Source: DAOPYE01 sp035352715 (lineage in GTDB: Bacteria; Acidobacteriota; Holophagae; Holophagales; Holophagaceae). Taken from it: a stretch of 24,127 bases of DNA. Positions 7,361 through 13,693 of the stretch are shown in pieces (positions within the stretch are counted from its first letter, which is position 1; every line of letters begins with the position of its first letter). Below the pieces are notes generated by a model. That model was not told where the DNA came from and ran no database searches. It was given only the letters and a program-made list of their open reading frames with translations. Made by a program: the position numbers and the translations under genes. The stretch spans positions 1-24,127 of the forward strand of contig DAOPYE010000035.1 in the NCBI GenBank assembly GCA_035352715.1, in the 5' to 3' direction.

Positions 7361-7376
7361 TGCAGGCGCCGTGCCA
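7361..7376 (-). promoter_or_regulatory. Sigma-54 (RpoN) promoter upstream of flgHIJ
   Basis: The minus strand reads TGGCACGGCGCCTGCA. The established sigma-54 consensus is TGGCACG-N4-TTGCW, so all seven -24 positions and all but one -12 position match, including the essential GG and GC with correct spacing. The predicted start site is about 12 bases downstream, giving a leader of roughly 10-15 bases to the flgH ATG. It lies in the 53-base gap after prmC. An enhancer-binding activator gene is not in the window. Confidence 0.75.
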
Positions 7377-7390
7377 TCCTCAATGGGCCC

Positions 7391-8218
7391 TCAGTGGACG
7401 ATGACGATGCGATCGTGTCCGGCCCAGTCGGGACGGCACTCCGCATGGGCCCAGCCCAGATCTCGCGCCCGCTCGACCAGCGTCGGACCCTGGCCGGATC
7501 CGATCTCGATTACGCATCCCGCCGCTTGCCGGACTCGGGCCTGACGCAGCAGTTCCGTCGAAAGCGCCAACCCCTGTTCCGGGGCGAAGAGCGCGGATTG
7601 GGGTTCGAAGGTCAGCTCCCGCTGCAACTCCGCGCGATCGGCAGGATCCACATAGGGGGGATTCGACACCACCAGGCCCAGGGGGTCCGGAACGGGCGCC
7701 AGCAGATCCCCTCCGGCGAAGGCGAGCTTCGCGCTCAACGCCCCGGCGTTGCCTTGGGCCACCACCAAGGCTTCCCTGGAGAGATCCGTCGCCAGGATGT
7801 CCCAGTCGGTCTCCAGCGCCAGACAGATGCCCAGGATGCCCGATCCGGTGCCGATATCGCAGGCCCGGGCCACACCCCATTCCCGGCCGCAGGCCAGCGC
7901 GGCCTCCAGCACCAGTTCCGTCTCGGGCCGCGGAATCAGGACCGCCGGGTTCACCTGGAAACGCAGGCCCCGGAATTCCTTCCAGCCCAGGATGTAGGCC
8001 CAGGGCTCGCCCGTTCGGCGGCGCTCCATCCAGGCGGCAACGCGGCTGATGATCTCATCGGAAACCACATCATCCCGATGCGCGGCCAGCCAGGCGCGAT
8101 CCAGGCCAAGGCCCTCCTCGAACCAGCACCGCGCCTCGGCCTCGGCTTCCTCGGGATCGAGAAAGCCGCCCAGCGTCTGGATCAGCTCGCGCCGAAAGAC
8201 CGCGAAGTTCGACTTCAT
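7391..8218 (-). CDS. prmC: Peptide chain release factor N5-glutamine methyltransferase PrmC
   Basis: PrmC methylates the Gln of the GGQ motif of RF1 and RF2 with S-adenosylmethionine, which speeds translation termination. The 275-residue protein has the helical N-terminal domain (1-75), the linker with GEPWAYILGWKEFRGLRF and IPRPETE (95-101), the SAM-binding DIGTGSG (121-127) and the catalytic NPPY (186-189). This is the full family length. Its ATG overlaps the fumarase beta stop (ATGA), so it belongs to the housekeeping operon. The usual partner prfA is not next to it. The gap to flgH carries the sigma-54 promoter. Confidence 0.94.
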   Translation of the reverse strand: MKSNFAVFRRELIQTLGGFLDPEEAEAEARCWFEEGLGLDRAWLAAHRDDVVSDEIISRVAAWMERRRTGEPWAYILGWKEFRGLRFQVNPAVLIPRPETELVLEAALACGREWGVARACDIGTGSGILGICLALETDWDILATDLSREALVVAQGNAGALSAKLAFAGGDLLAPVPDPLGLVVSNPPYVDPADRAELQRELTFEPQSALFAPEQGLALSTELLRQARVRQAAGCVIEIGSGQGPTLVERARDLGWAHAECRPDWAGHDRIVIVH

Positions 8219-8799
8219 CCGTGTCCCAGCAGCGAAGCGAGCCTGGCGCGGCTCTCCTCCAGCACCTGCGCGTGCAGGCTGCCGCCCACGCTATCCATGG
8301 TGACGACCAGGGGAAAGTCCTCGACGTCCACGATCCAGAAGGCCTCGGGGCTGCCGAACTCCGCGAGCATCTTCACATCCACCACCCGCTTGACGCGCTC
8401 GGCCAGCAGAGCCCCCGCGCCGCCCGTGGCGTGGAAGTAGCACGCGCCGGTCTTCTGCAACCCCGCGCTGGTCTTCGGCCCCATGCCGCCCTTGCCGATG
8501 ACACCGCGCACGCCGTAGGTCTCCAGCACCTCGGCCTGGTAGGACTCTTCGCGGATGCTGGTCGTGGGGCCGCAGGAGACGAAGGACCATCCACCCTCAT
8601 CGTTCTGTTTCACCACCGGGCCGCAGTGATAGATGAAGGCCCCTTCCAGGATCGGACGAAGCCATTCGGGTTTCTGGGCGACCATGAAGGCGTGCCCCAT
8701 ATCGCGGGACAGCACCACGCGGCCCGAGAGCAGCACCTCGTCGCCCACGCGCAGGGCGCGGATTTCGGTTTCGGGAACGGGGGTCACAAGGCGCTTCAT
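8215..8799 (-). CDS. Class I fumarate hydratase, beta subunit (C-terminal domain type)
   Basis: This is the smaller subunit of the iron-sulfur hydro-lyase that interconverts fumarate and malate in the TCA cycle. The 194-residue product has the family motifs LSGRVVLSRDMGHAF (residues about 21-35), IYHCGPV, CGPTTSIREESY and the GVIGKGGMG loop with Lys. The start is ATG 8799, with AGGA 6 bases upstream at the alpha-subunit stop. The open frame extends further up but only over the alpha gene. It overlaps prmC by 4 bases. L-tartrate dehydratase uses the same two-subunit layout and cannot be fully excluded, but a single copy next to core genes favours fumarase. Confidence 0.88.
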   Translation of the reverse strand: MKRLVTPVPETEIRALRVGDEVLLSGRVVLSRDMGHAFMVAQKPEWLRPILEGAFIYHCGPVVKQNDEGGWSFVSCGPTTSIREESYQAEVLETYGVRGVIGKGGMGPKTSAGLQKTGACYFHATGGAGALLAERVKRVVDVKMLAEFGSPEAFWIVDVEDFPLVVTMDSVGGSLHAQVLEESRARLASLLGHG

Positions 8800-8807
8800 G
8801 GGGGTTC

Positions 8808-9767
8808 CTAGGCAAAGCTCGCATGGCCATCGACATCGACTGTCAATGTCATGCGTCGGCTGGACCAGCACATGTAGCTGATGCTGACGTAGAAGCTGGC
8901 CGGATGACGCCAAAGCTCATCCACGAAGACCCCGAGCACCGTGGTTCGGCCGCCGTAGCCCATGGGGCCGATGCCCAGGGAGTTGATCTCGGAGACCAGC
9001 TGCCGTTCGAAGGCATCGAGATCCACCCGGGGATTGGCTTCCGTGAGCTTGCGCAACAGCAGCTCCTTGCTGCGCTCGTAGCTCACCACGCGATCGCCGC
9101 CGATCGCCACGCCCAGGATGCCCGGCGCGCAGCCCTGACCCTGGGCTTTCATCACCGCGTCCAGCACGCAGGCGCGCACGCCCGCAAGGTTGCGCCCCGC
9201 GCCGAGATCCGCGTCGGGCAGGCGGTACTGGGCACCCACGTTTTCGCACCCGCCGCCCTTGAGCATGATGGCGATCTCGATGTGATCGGAGGACCATTCC
9301 TCCAGGTGGACGACGGGGTGGCCCTCGCCATAGGGATCGAGGTTGGTCCCGGGATTCTGCCCTGAAAGCGCGCCGACGCAATTGGGGCGCAGCCACGAGC
9401 GCCTGGTGGCCTCGGCCACGGCGGCGCGGATCTGCGCCTTGAGCTGGCGCTGGGAGATCCCGAAAGGGTGCCGCACCCAGAGGATGACGGTGCCCGTGTC
9501 CTGGCAGAGCGGCGCGATCCGTGCATCCGCCAGGGTGATGTTCTCGAGCATGGTGCCAAGCGTGTTCGCCGCACGGGAACCCGGGATTTCCGCCGCGCGC
9601 TGGGCCTCCATGGCATCGATCACATCCTGCGGCAGGCGCGAGGTGGTGCGCCGCAGCAACTCCAGCACCGCTGGGACCAGATCCAGCGCCTTGAGATCGG
9701 CCCGCCAGCCGAGTGGCAGGACGGAGTGGGCTTCAACGGTTTCCAGGGAGGTCAGACACGCGTGCAT
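8808..9767 (-). CDS. Class I fumarate hydratase, alpha subunit (iron-sulfur, N-terminal domain type)
   Basis: The 319-residue subunit carries the [4Fe-4S] cluster of an oxygen-sensitive class I fumarase. Three Cys in the expected contexts are visible: PLCQDTGT (Cys88), GGGCENVGAQY (Cys174) and QGCAPGILGVAIGGDR (Cys213). They are the likely ligands that leave one iron free for substrate. The start ATG 9767 follows holA by 7 bases, with a GGGGGA-like site. The beta-subunit gene begins 8 bases after its stop. The heterodimeric form, rather than the fused enterobacterial FumA, fits anaerobic or facultative bacteria. Tartrate dehydratase alpha is the main alternative. Confidence 0.9.
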   Translation of the reverse strand: MHACLTSLETVEAHSVLPLGWRADLKALDLVPAVLELLRRTTSRLPQDVIDAMEAQRAAEIPGSRAANTLGTMLENITLADARIAPLCQDTGTVILWVRHPFGISQRQLKAQIRAAVAEATRRSWLRPNCVGALSGQNPGTNLDPYGEGHPVVHLEEWSSDHIEIAIMLKGGGCENVGAQYRLPDADLGAGRNLAGVRACVLDAVMKAQGQGCAPGILGVAIGGDRVVSYERSKELLLRKLTEANPRVDLDAFERQLVSEINSLGIGPMGYGGRTTVLGVFVDELWRHPASFYVSISYMCWSSRRMTLTVDVDGHASFA

Positions 9768-9774
9768 GGATGGA

Positions 9775-10800
9775 TTATCCCCCGAAGGCGCGACAGAGCG
9801 AGGTCGTCAGCAGCAGCAGGGGCGTGCGGCCGCCAGAAAGGGCCATGCCCTTCAGATCCAGATCCGTCTGGTTCACCTGTCTCAGCAGGCGGTGAACACC
9901 TTCCGACTTCAGGCGATCCATGGCCCGCGCATAGCCATCCAGTAGGAAGCTCTGCTTAGGGCTCAGCCCCAGCGCGGCCAACAGCTCGCCTCCGTTCAAG
10001 CCTTGGGCCCGGGCTTCCACCATGCGGCACAGGCGGTCAACCTCCCGGCGCGCCTGCCCCAGCAGCATCAGGGGCGCGCCGCTGGGCTCATCCTCCAGCG
10101 CCACGCGCAGCGCCTCCAGCGCTTTGGCGAGCTGACCTTTCTGACAGGCCTGAGACCAGGCGAAGGCGCTCTGTTCGCCCAAGCGGAACGTGGCCTGGTC
10201 CACCATCGCGGCGCCCACCCGGCGATCGTCCGCCAGCAGATCCAGCACCTCCAGGGTGCGACGCAGAATGCCCGGATGCCCGCCCATGCGCGAGGCGATG
10301 CGCACGCTCACACCCGAATCCAGCCGCAATCCCAAGGCAGAGGCCTCGCGTTCGACGTAGGCGACGGCGTCGCGCTCGTCCAGGGCGCCCACCTTCAGCA
10401 CGCGGCCCTGGGTGTTCCAATCGCTGAAGGGCTTGGAGCCCAGGATGCGGCCGGGCCCAGCGGACAGAGCGCTGCGCGACACCAGCAGCAGACGCGTATC
10501 GGAAATGGGATTCGCCAGCAGGGCCTTGATGGAGGCGGGCAGTTCCTTGGGGCGTTCCAGCAGATTCTCGGCCTGGGGCACAATCACCACGCGCGTGGCG
10601 CCCAGGGGGGCACACTCGGAGAGGGCGTTCTGAACCTCGGGCCAGGGACAGCCTTCGGCGCAAACCGAGAGCGAGAAATCCGCCCACTCGGGATCCACAT
10701 GGACCGCTTTCCAGGCTTCGATGGCCCGCAGGCGGCCTTCGCCATCCTCGCCGTGGAGCAAGGCGTATTCCGATTTCGCGAAAGCGGCTGGCACGCTCAT
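9775..10800 (-). CDS. holA: DNA polymerase III delta subunit HolA
   Basis: HolA is the clamp-opening subunit of the clamp loader complex at the replication fork. The 341-residue protein has the usual delta layout. Its N-terminal Rossmann-like AAA+ part has no working P-loop, and shows ATRVVIVPQAENLLERPKEL and DTRLLLVSRSALS. A middle segment carries DAVAYVEREASALGLRLDSG. The C-terminal helical collar includes LMLLGQARREVDRLCRMVEA and a final LLRQVNQTDLDLKG. These resemble the HolA C-terminal helices (QF-R-L-...-K, and 'E-D-KG' near the end). The ATG overlaps the lptE stop (TGATG), as in many genomes where lptE and holA are neighbours, which strengthens both calls. Confidence 0.88.
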   Translation of the reverse strand: MSVPAAFAKSEYALLHGEDGEGRLRAIEAWKAVHVDPEWADFSLSVCAEGCPWPEVQNALSECAPLGATRVVIVPQAENLLERPKELPASIKALLANPISDTRLLLVSRSALSAGPGRILGSKPFSDWNTQGRVLKVGALDERDAVAYVEREASALGLRLDSGVSVRIASRMGGHPGILRRTLEVLDLLADDRRVGAAMVDQATFRLGEQSAFAWSQACQKGQLAKALEALRVALEDEPSGAPLMLLGQARREVDRLCRMVEARAQGLNGGELLAALGLSPKQSFLLDGYARAMDRLKSEGVHRLLRQVNQTDLDLKGMALSGGRTPLLLLTTSLCRAFGG

Positions 10801-11351
10801 CAGTCGCTGCCTTCCAGAAGCTGCGTGAGGAAGCTCTCGGCGAAATCATCCGCCAGGGATTCCAGCACCTGAAGCTCGCGGTTATCGAAGCTGGCGAAGT
10901 TCTGATCCACGCGGTACTGATTGGAGAACGTCAGCGCCCGGCGGGCGATGATGATCGCTCCCGTGCGTCCATCCTGAAGCTGCACGGAGGCGGACACGCG
11001 CACCTCGACGCGGCTGGCGGAGCCTGCAGAGCCCTTGGCGGAACCATTGCCCAGGGAAAGGCCCAGCGGTCGCACTTCGTAGTTTTCCAGGCTGACCTGA
11101 AGCACCCATCGGGATTGCTCGCTCTGCCCCACCAGCTTCCAGGGCGAGGCGGCGACGATGCGGTTTTCCAGGGCCTTGCGGAAGGTTTCCTCCATCCCCA
11201 ATCGGCGCGTGTGATTCGAAAAGGAAGCGATGCGGACGGATTCGCCCTTCACGGTCCAGGCTGCGGCCCTGGGCCGACGGTCCAGGCGGTGGTAGCCACA
11301 TCCGGCCAGTGCCGGCAGGAGGGCGGAGAGGATGACAGCGCGTCCGTTCAC
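10800..11351 (-). CDS. lptE: LPS-assembly lipoprotein LptE
   Basis: LptE is the outer-membrane lipoprotein that plugs the LptD barrel during lipopolysaccharide export. The 183-residue product begins at GTG (11351), 7 bases after hpt, with AGGCGG close upstream. The signal peptide ends in the lipobox LAGC (Cys18), followed by the typical GYHRL. A conserved-looking FSNHTRRLGMEETFRKALEN segment and a beta-rich middle match the LptE/RlpB fold, and the C-terminal helix is acidic (LESLADDFAESFLTQLLEGS). Adjacency to holA is a common arrangement for this gene. Sequence conservation in LptE is low, so the call rests on lipobox, length and neighbours. Confidence 0.85.
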   Translation of the reverse strand: MNGRAVILSALLPALAGCGYHRLDRRPRAAAWTVKGESVRIASFSNHTRRLGMEETFRKALENRIVAASPWKLVGQSEQSRWVLQVSLENYEVRPLGLSLGNGSAKGSAGSASRVEVRVSASVQLQDGRTGAIIIARRALTFSNQYRVDQNFASFDNRELQVLESLADDFAESFLTQLLEGSD

Positions 11352-11358
11352 GGTCCGC

Positions 11359-11895
11359 CTAGGCTTCGCCGGGCGTCACAACGCCGATGTAGGGAAGGTT
11401 GCGGTACCGACCCGCGGCGTCCAATCCACAGCCCACGACGAAATGGTCTTCGATCGTGAATCCCACGTAATCGACCGGAACTTCCACGCGGCGACGGCTG
11501 GGCTTATCCAGCAGTGTAACGATGCGGATGCTCGCAGGCTGGCGATCCTTGAGCACGTTGCGCACCTTGTACAGCGTCAGTCCGGTGTCGATGATGTCCT
11601 CGATGATCAAAACATCGCGGCCCTGAATGGTGCAGTCCAGATCGTGCAGGATCTTCACCTCGCCCGTGGTCACGGTCTGGCCGCCGTAGCTGGCCACGCG
11701 CATGAACGAGACTTCCACATCCAGATCCAGCGCCCTGACCAGATCCGCCATGAAGATGAAGCTGCCATTCAAGAGGCCCACCACGACCAGATCCTTGCCT
11801 GCCAGCTCCTTCGAGAGCGCTGCGCCGATCTCTCGCGTGCGGCGTTGAATATCGGATTCGGAGATCAGGGTTTCGATGTGGTGGGACTTCTTCAA
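11359..11895 (-). CDS. hpt: Hypoxanthine phosphoribosyltransferase
   Basis: This purine-salvage enzyme joins hypoxanthine or guanine to PRPP to give IMP or GMP. The 178-residue product is of normal length. It shows GLLNGSFIFMADLVR (about 40-54, the pyrophosphate loop), the flexible loop SYGGQTVTTG (69-78) and the PRPP-binding VLIIEDIIDTGLTL (95-108, acidic pair Glu99/Asp100 and Asp103), with a C-terminal VGCGLDAAGRYRNLPYIGVV. The start codon is TTG with GGAGG 6 bases upstream, and no ATG start is near. It is the first gene of the minus-strand housekeeping run and is divergent from the ECF sigma gene. Confidence 0.94.
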   Translation of the reverse strand: MKKSHHIETLISESDIQRRTREIGAALSKELAGKDLVVVGLLNGSFIFMADLVRALDLDVEVSFMRVASYGGQTVTTGEVKILHDLDCTIQGRDVLIIEDIIDTGLTLYKVRNVLKDRQPASIRIVTLLDKPSRRRVEVPVDYVGFTIEDHFVVGCGLDAAGRYRNLPYIGVVTPGEA

Positions 11896-11901
11896 GGCGA
11901 A

Positions 11902-11906
11902 CCTCC
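11902..11906 (-). promoter_or_regulatory. Ribosome binding site supporting the TTG start of hpt
   Basis: GGAGG on the minus strand lies 6 bases before TTG (11895-11893). No ATG or GTG in frame fits as well. Confidence 0.75.
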
Positions 11907-11917
11907 AGGGATCTATT

Positions 11918-11945
11918 CAACCCGGAGGGCACCGGGCGGGTCTAC
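11918..11945 (+). promoter_or_regulatory. Weak candidate ECF-type promoter for the sigma/anti-sigma operon
   Basis: CAACCC, a 16-base spacer, then GTCTAC lies in the 97-base hpt/sigma intergenic region. ECF promoters characteristically have an AAC core at -35 and a GTC/TCTA-like -10. The match is short and could be chance. The segment also holds CCCGG-N6-CCGGG (11921-11936), an imperfect operator-like inverted repeat. Confidence 0.25.
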
Positions 11946-11992
11946 AGATTGAGAGCAGAAGACTGCCCTTGCCCTTTCCAGGAACCCCCTCC

Positions 11993-12607
11993 ATGATAGC
12001 CCTCGCGCAACACGAGACTTGCATGCAGCCTGAGGCGAGCACTTCCCCATACCATACCCCCGAGGTACGCACCTGGGTCGAAGCCGCTCAAATGGGTGAT
12101 CAAACGGCCTTTACCCGCCTGGTCGAGCTCTTTCAGCGCGATGTCTACGGCAAGGCGTTTTCCATCGTGAAAAACCATCCCGATGCGGATGACGTGGTCC
12201 AGGAAACATTCATCCGCGCCTTCCGCGCCCTGCCAGGATTTCGCTTCGAGGCCTCCTTCCGCACCTGGCTGATCACCATCACCACCCGCCAGGCGCTGAA
12301 CTGCCTGGAGCGCAACCGCAATCCCCATGACTCCCTGGACACGGACGAAGATGGCCAGGAGCACGCGGCCCTGCGCATCGAGGACAACCAGATGACCGCG
12401 CTGCTGGATCAGGAATCCCGCCGCCTGCTGCGCGAGGCCCTGCCGAAACTGCCCAAGCGCCAGAAGCAGGCGATGATGCTGAAGCTTCAACACGATTGGA
12501 AGTACGAACAAATCGCCCAGGAGATGGGTACTTCCGTCGGCAGCGTGAAATCCCACATCTTTCATGCCATCCAGAACCTAGCCCGCTATATCCAGGTGAA
12601 ACCATGA
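11993..12607 (+). CDS. ECF (sigma-70 family, RpoE-like) RNA polymerase sigma factor
   Basis: The 204-residue protein has region 2 (about 38-105) with DADDVVQETFIRAFRALPGF and the -10 recognition stretch FRTWLITITTRQALNCLERN. It also has region 4 (about 142-198), with the helix-turn-helix LPKRQKQAMMLKLQHDWKYE, QIAQEMGTSVGSVKSHIFHA. Regions 1 and 3 are absent, which defines the ECF group. The start is ATG 11993 with an AGGA site 9 bases upstream. A second in-frame ATG (12023) lacks a good site, and the extension back to 11876 overlaps hpt. The stop overlaps the anti-sigma start by ATGA, so the two proteins are made together and the pair is probably autoregulated. Confidence 0.93.
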   Translation: MIALAQHETCMQPEASTSPYHTPEVRTWVEAAQMGDQTAFTRLVELFQRDVYGKAFSIVKNHPDADDVVQETFIRAFRALPGFRFEASFRTWLITITTRQALNCLERNRNPHDSLDTDEDGQEHAALRIEDNQMTALLDQESRRLLREALPKLPKRQKQAMMLKLQHDWKYEQIAQEMGTSVGSVKSHIFHAIQNLARYIQVKP

Positions 12608-13158
12608 ACGAGCGCGACCTTCCCGTCCCCGACGCCTGCCGTCTGGCTCTGGAAGCGATCCAGGCCGACCCCCTGGACCTGCCAGAAGAGGTGGAGCGCC
12701 ATCTGAAGACATGCCTTGTCTGCGCTGAAACCCGCATCCAGTGGCTGGCGCAAGAGGACGCGCCCCACGCCTTGGCCCCCGCCGCCTATTTCGAGCGCCT
12801 GCCGGGACGCATCCAGCGCAAGTTGCCAGCCCGCAATCGCCTAGCCCAGCGCATGCATCCGTCCTTCTGGGCCGCCGCGGCCGGACTGGCGCTGGCCGTT
12901 GGCATCGGCGGCTTCATGGCCGGGCGCGTGAACCGCACGCCAGTGGTGGAGGCTGCAATCGAAAGGCCGACACCCCCACCCATGCCTGCGAGCGTGCGGG
13001 AAAGCATTCCCGAGACGCCCTTCCACCCAGGCGATGAGGTGACATCCCAGCTTTCCAACCTCAGCCAAGAAGAAGCTGCCGCACTGGCAAAACGCTTGGC
13101 GGAGAAGACGGCCAAGCCCACCGAGCAGCCGGTCGAGACCTCCGACGGGTCGAGGTAA
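12604..13158 (+). CDS. Membrane anti-sigma factor with zinc-binding (ZAS-type) N-terminus
   Basis: The 184-residue protein has an N-terminal cytoplasmic part with H-x-x-x-C-x-x-C (His33, Cys37, Cys40), the hallmark of zinc-containing anti-sigma domains. One membrane span follows at about 88-107 (FWAAAAGLALAVGIGGFMAG), then a Pro-rich periplasmic tail of about 75 residues ending in a helix rich in Glu, Ala and Lys. It should hold the upstream ECF factor at the membrane until a periplasmic signal releases it. The start ATG 12604 overlaps the sigma stop (ATGA) and has AGGTGA 4 bases upstream. The reading frame is open further upstream but only within the sigma gene. The specific signal is unknown. 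Confidence 0.87.
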   Translation: MNERDLPVPDACRLALEAIQADPLDLPEEVERHLKTCLVCAETRIQWLAQEDAPHALAPAAYFERLPGRIQRKLPARNRLAQRMHPSFWAAAAGLALAVGIGGFMAGRVNRTPVVEAAIERPTPPPMPASVRESIPETPFHPGDEVTSQLSNLSQEEAAALAKRLAEKTAKPTEQPVETSDGSR

Positions 13159-13172
13159 GGAGGGTTCGAATC

Positions 13173-13691
13173 ATGCGCAACGCATTCCTGATGATCCCCC
13201 TCGTGACTGGGCTCTGGGCCCAGGCAGCGGCCCCTCTACCTCGCCGGGCCCACAAGCGCACGCCGCCCCCCCCCATCCAGGATGGCCCGCTGGCGACGCG
13301 GCTGTTCCAGATACGTATGACGCGCATCCAGCAGACCATGGGCCTGCCGGAATACCAGGCCAGAGCCATGGCCGAGCGGTGGCGGCAGTACGACTGCGAT
13401 TTCATGAACACCGCCCGCAGATCGGACCCCTTGAAGAACCAGATGGAAGAGATCCTGAGGGGCACCGCGCCGGAAGACGAAAAGAACCGACGCATCAAGC
13501 CGCTGCTCGACGCCTACTTGCCACTATGGAACCAGCTGGGCCAATCCCGCCGCCGCTTTGAGGAAGACCTGCGCGCCAACCTGAGCCCCGCCCAGCAGGC
13601 GCGACTCATCCTGCTGATGGATCAGCTTCACCGGGAGTTGGAGCAGATTCTGCGCGACACGGTGCGCGAGCATCACAAGGGCACGAAATAG
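13173..13691 (+). CDS. Exported helical protein, CpxP/Spy/ZraP-like (putative periplasmic sensor)
   Basis: The 172-residue product starts with a signal peptide (AFLMIPLVTGLWAQAAA, cleavage near residue 20). A basic/Pro linker follows, then long amphipathic helices. The segment LSPAQQARLILLMDQLHREL (137-156) resembles the LTxxQ repeat of CpxP/Spy/ZraP periplasmic proteins. A strong ribosome site (AGGAGGG) precedes the ATG, and the gap to the anti-sigma gene is 14 bases, so it is the third gene of the operon. By analogy with CnrX/ZraP-type partners it may sense envelope damage or metal and act on the anti-sigma factor. That role is inference. It ends 2 bases from the convergent RNase J stop. 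Confidence 0.72.
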   Translation: MRNAFLMIPLVTGLWAQAAAPLPRRAHKRTPPPPIQDGPLATRLFQIRMTRIQQTMGLPEYQARAMAERWRQYDCDFMNTARRSDPLKNQMEEILRGTAPEDEKNRRIKPLLDAYLPLWNQLGQSRRRFEEDLRANLSPAQQARLILLMDQLHRELEQILRDTVREHHKGTK

Positions 13692-13693
13692 CC

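Noticed and set aside
11981..11985. GGAAC just before the ECF sigma start considered as an ECF -35 box
   Set aside because: A matching -10 would fall inside the coding sequence; the segment is better read as the ribosome site region.
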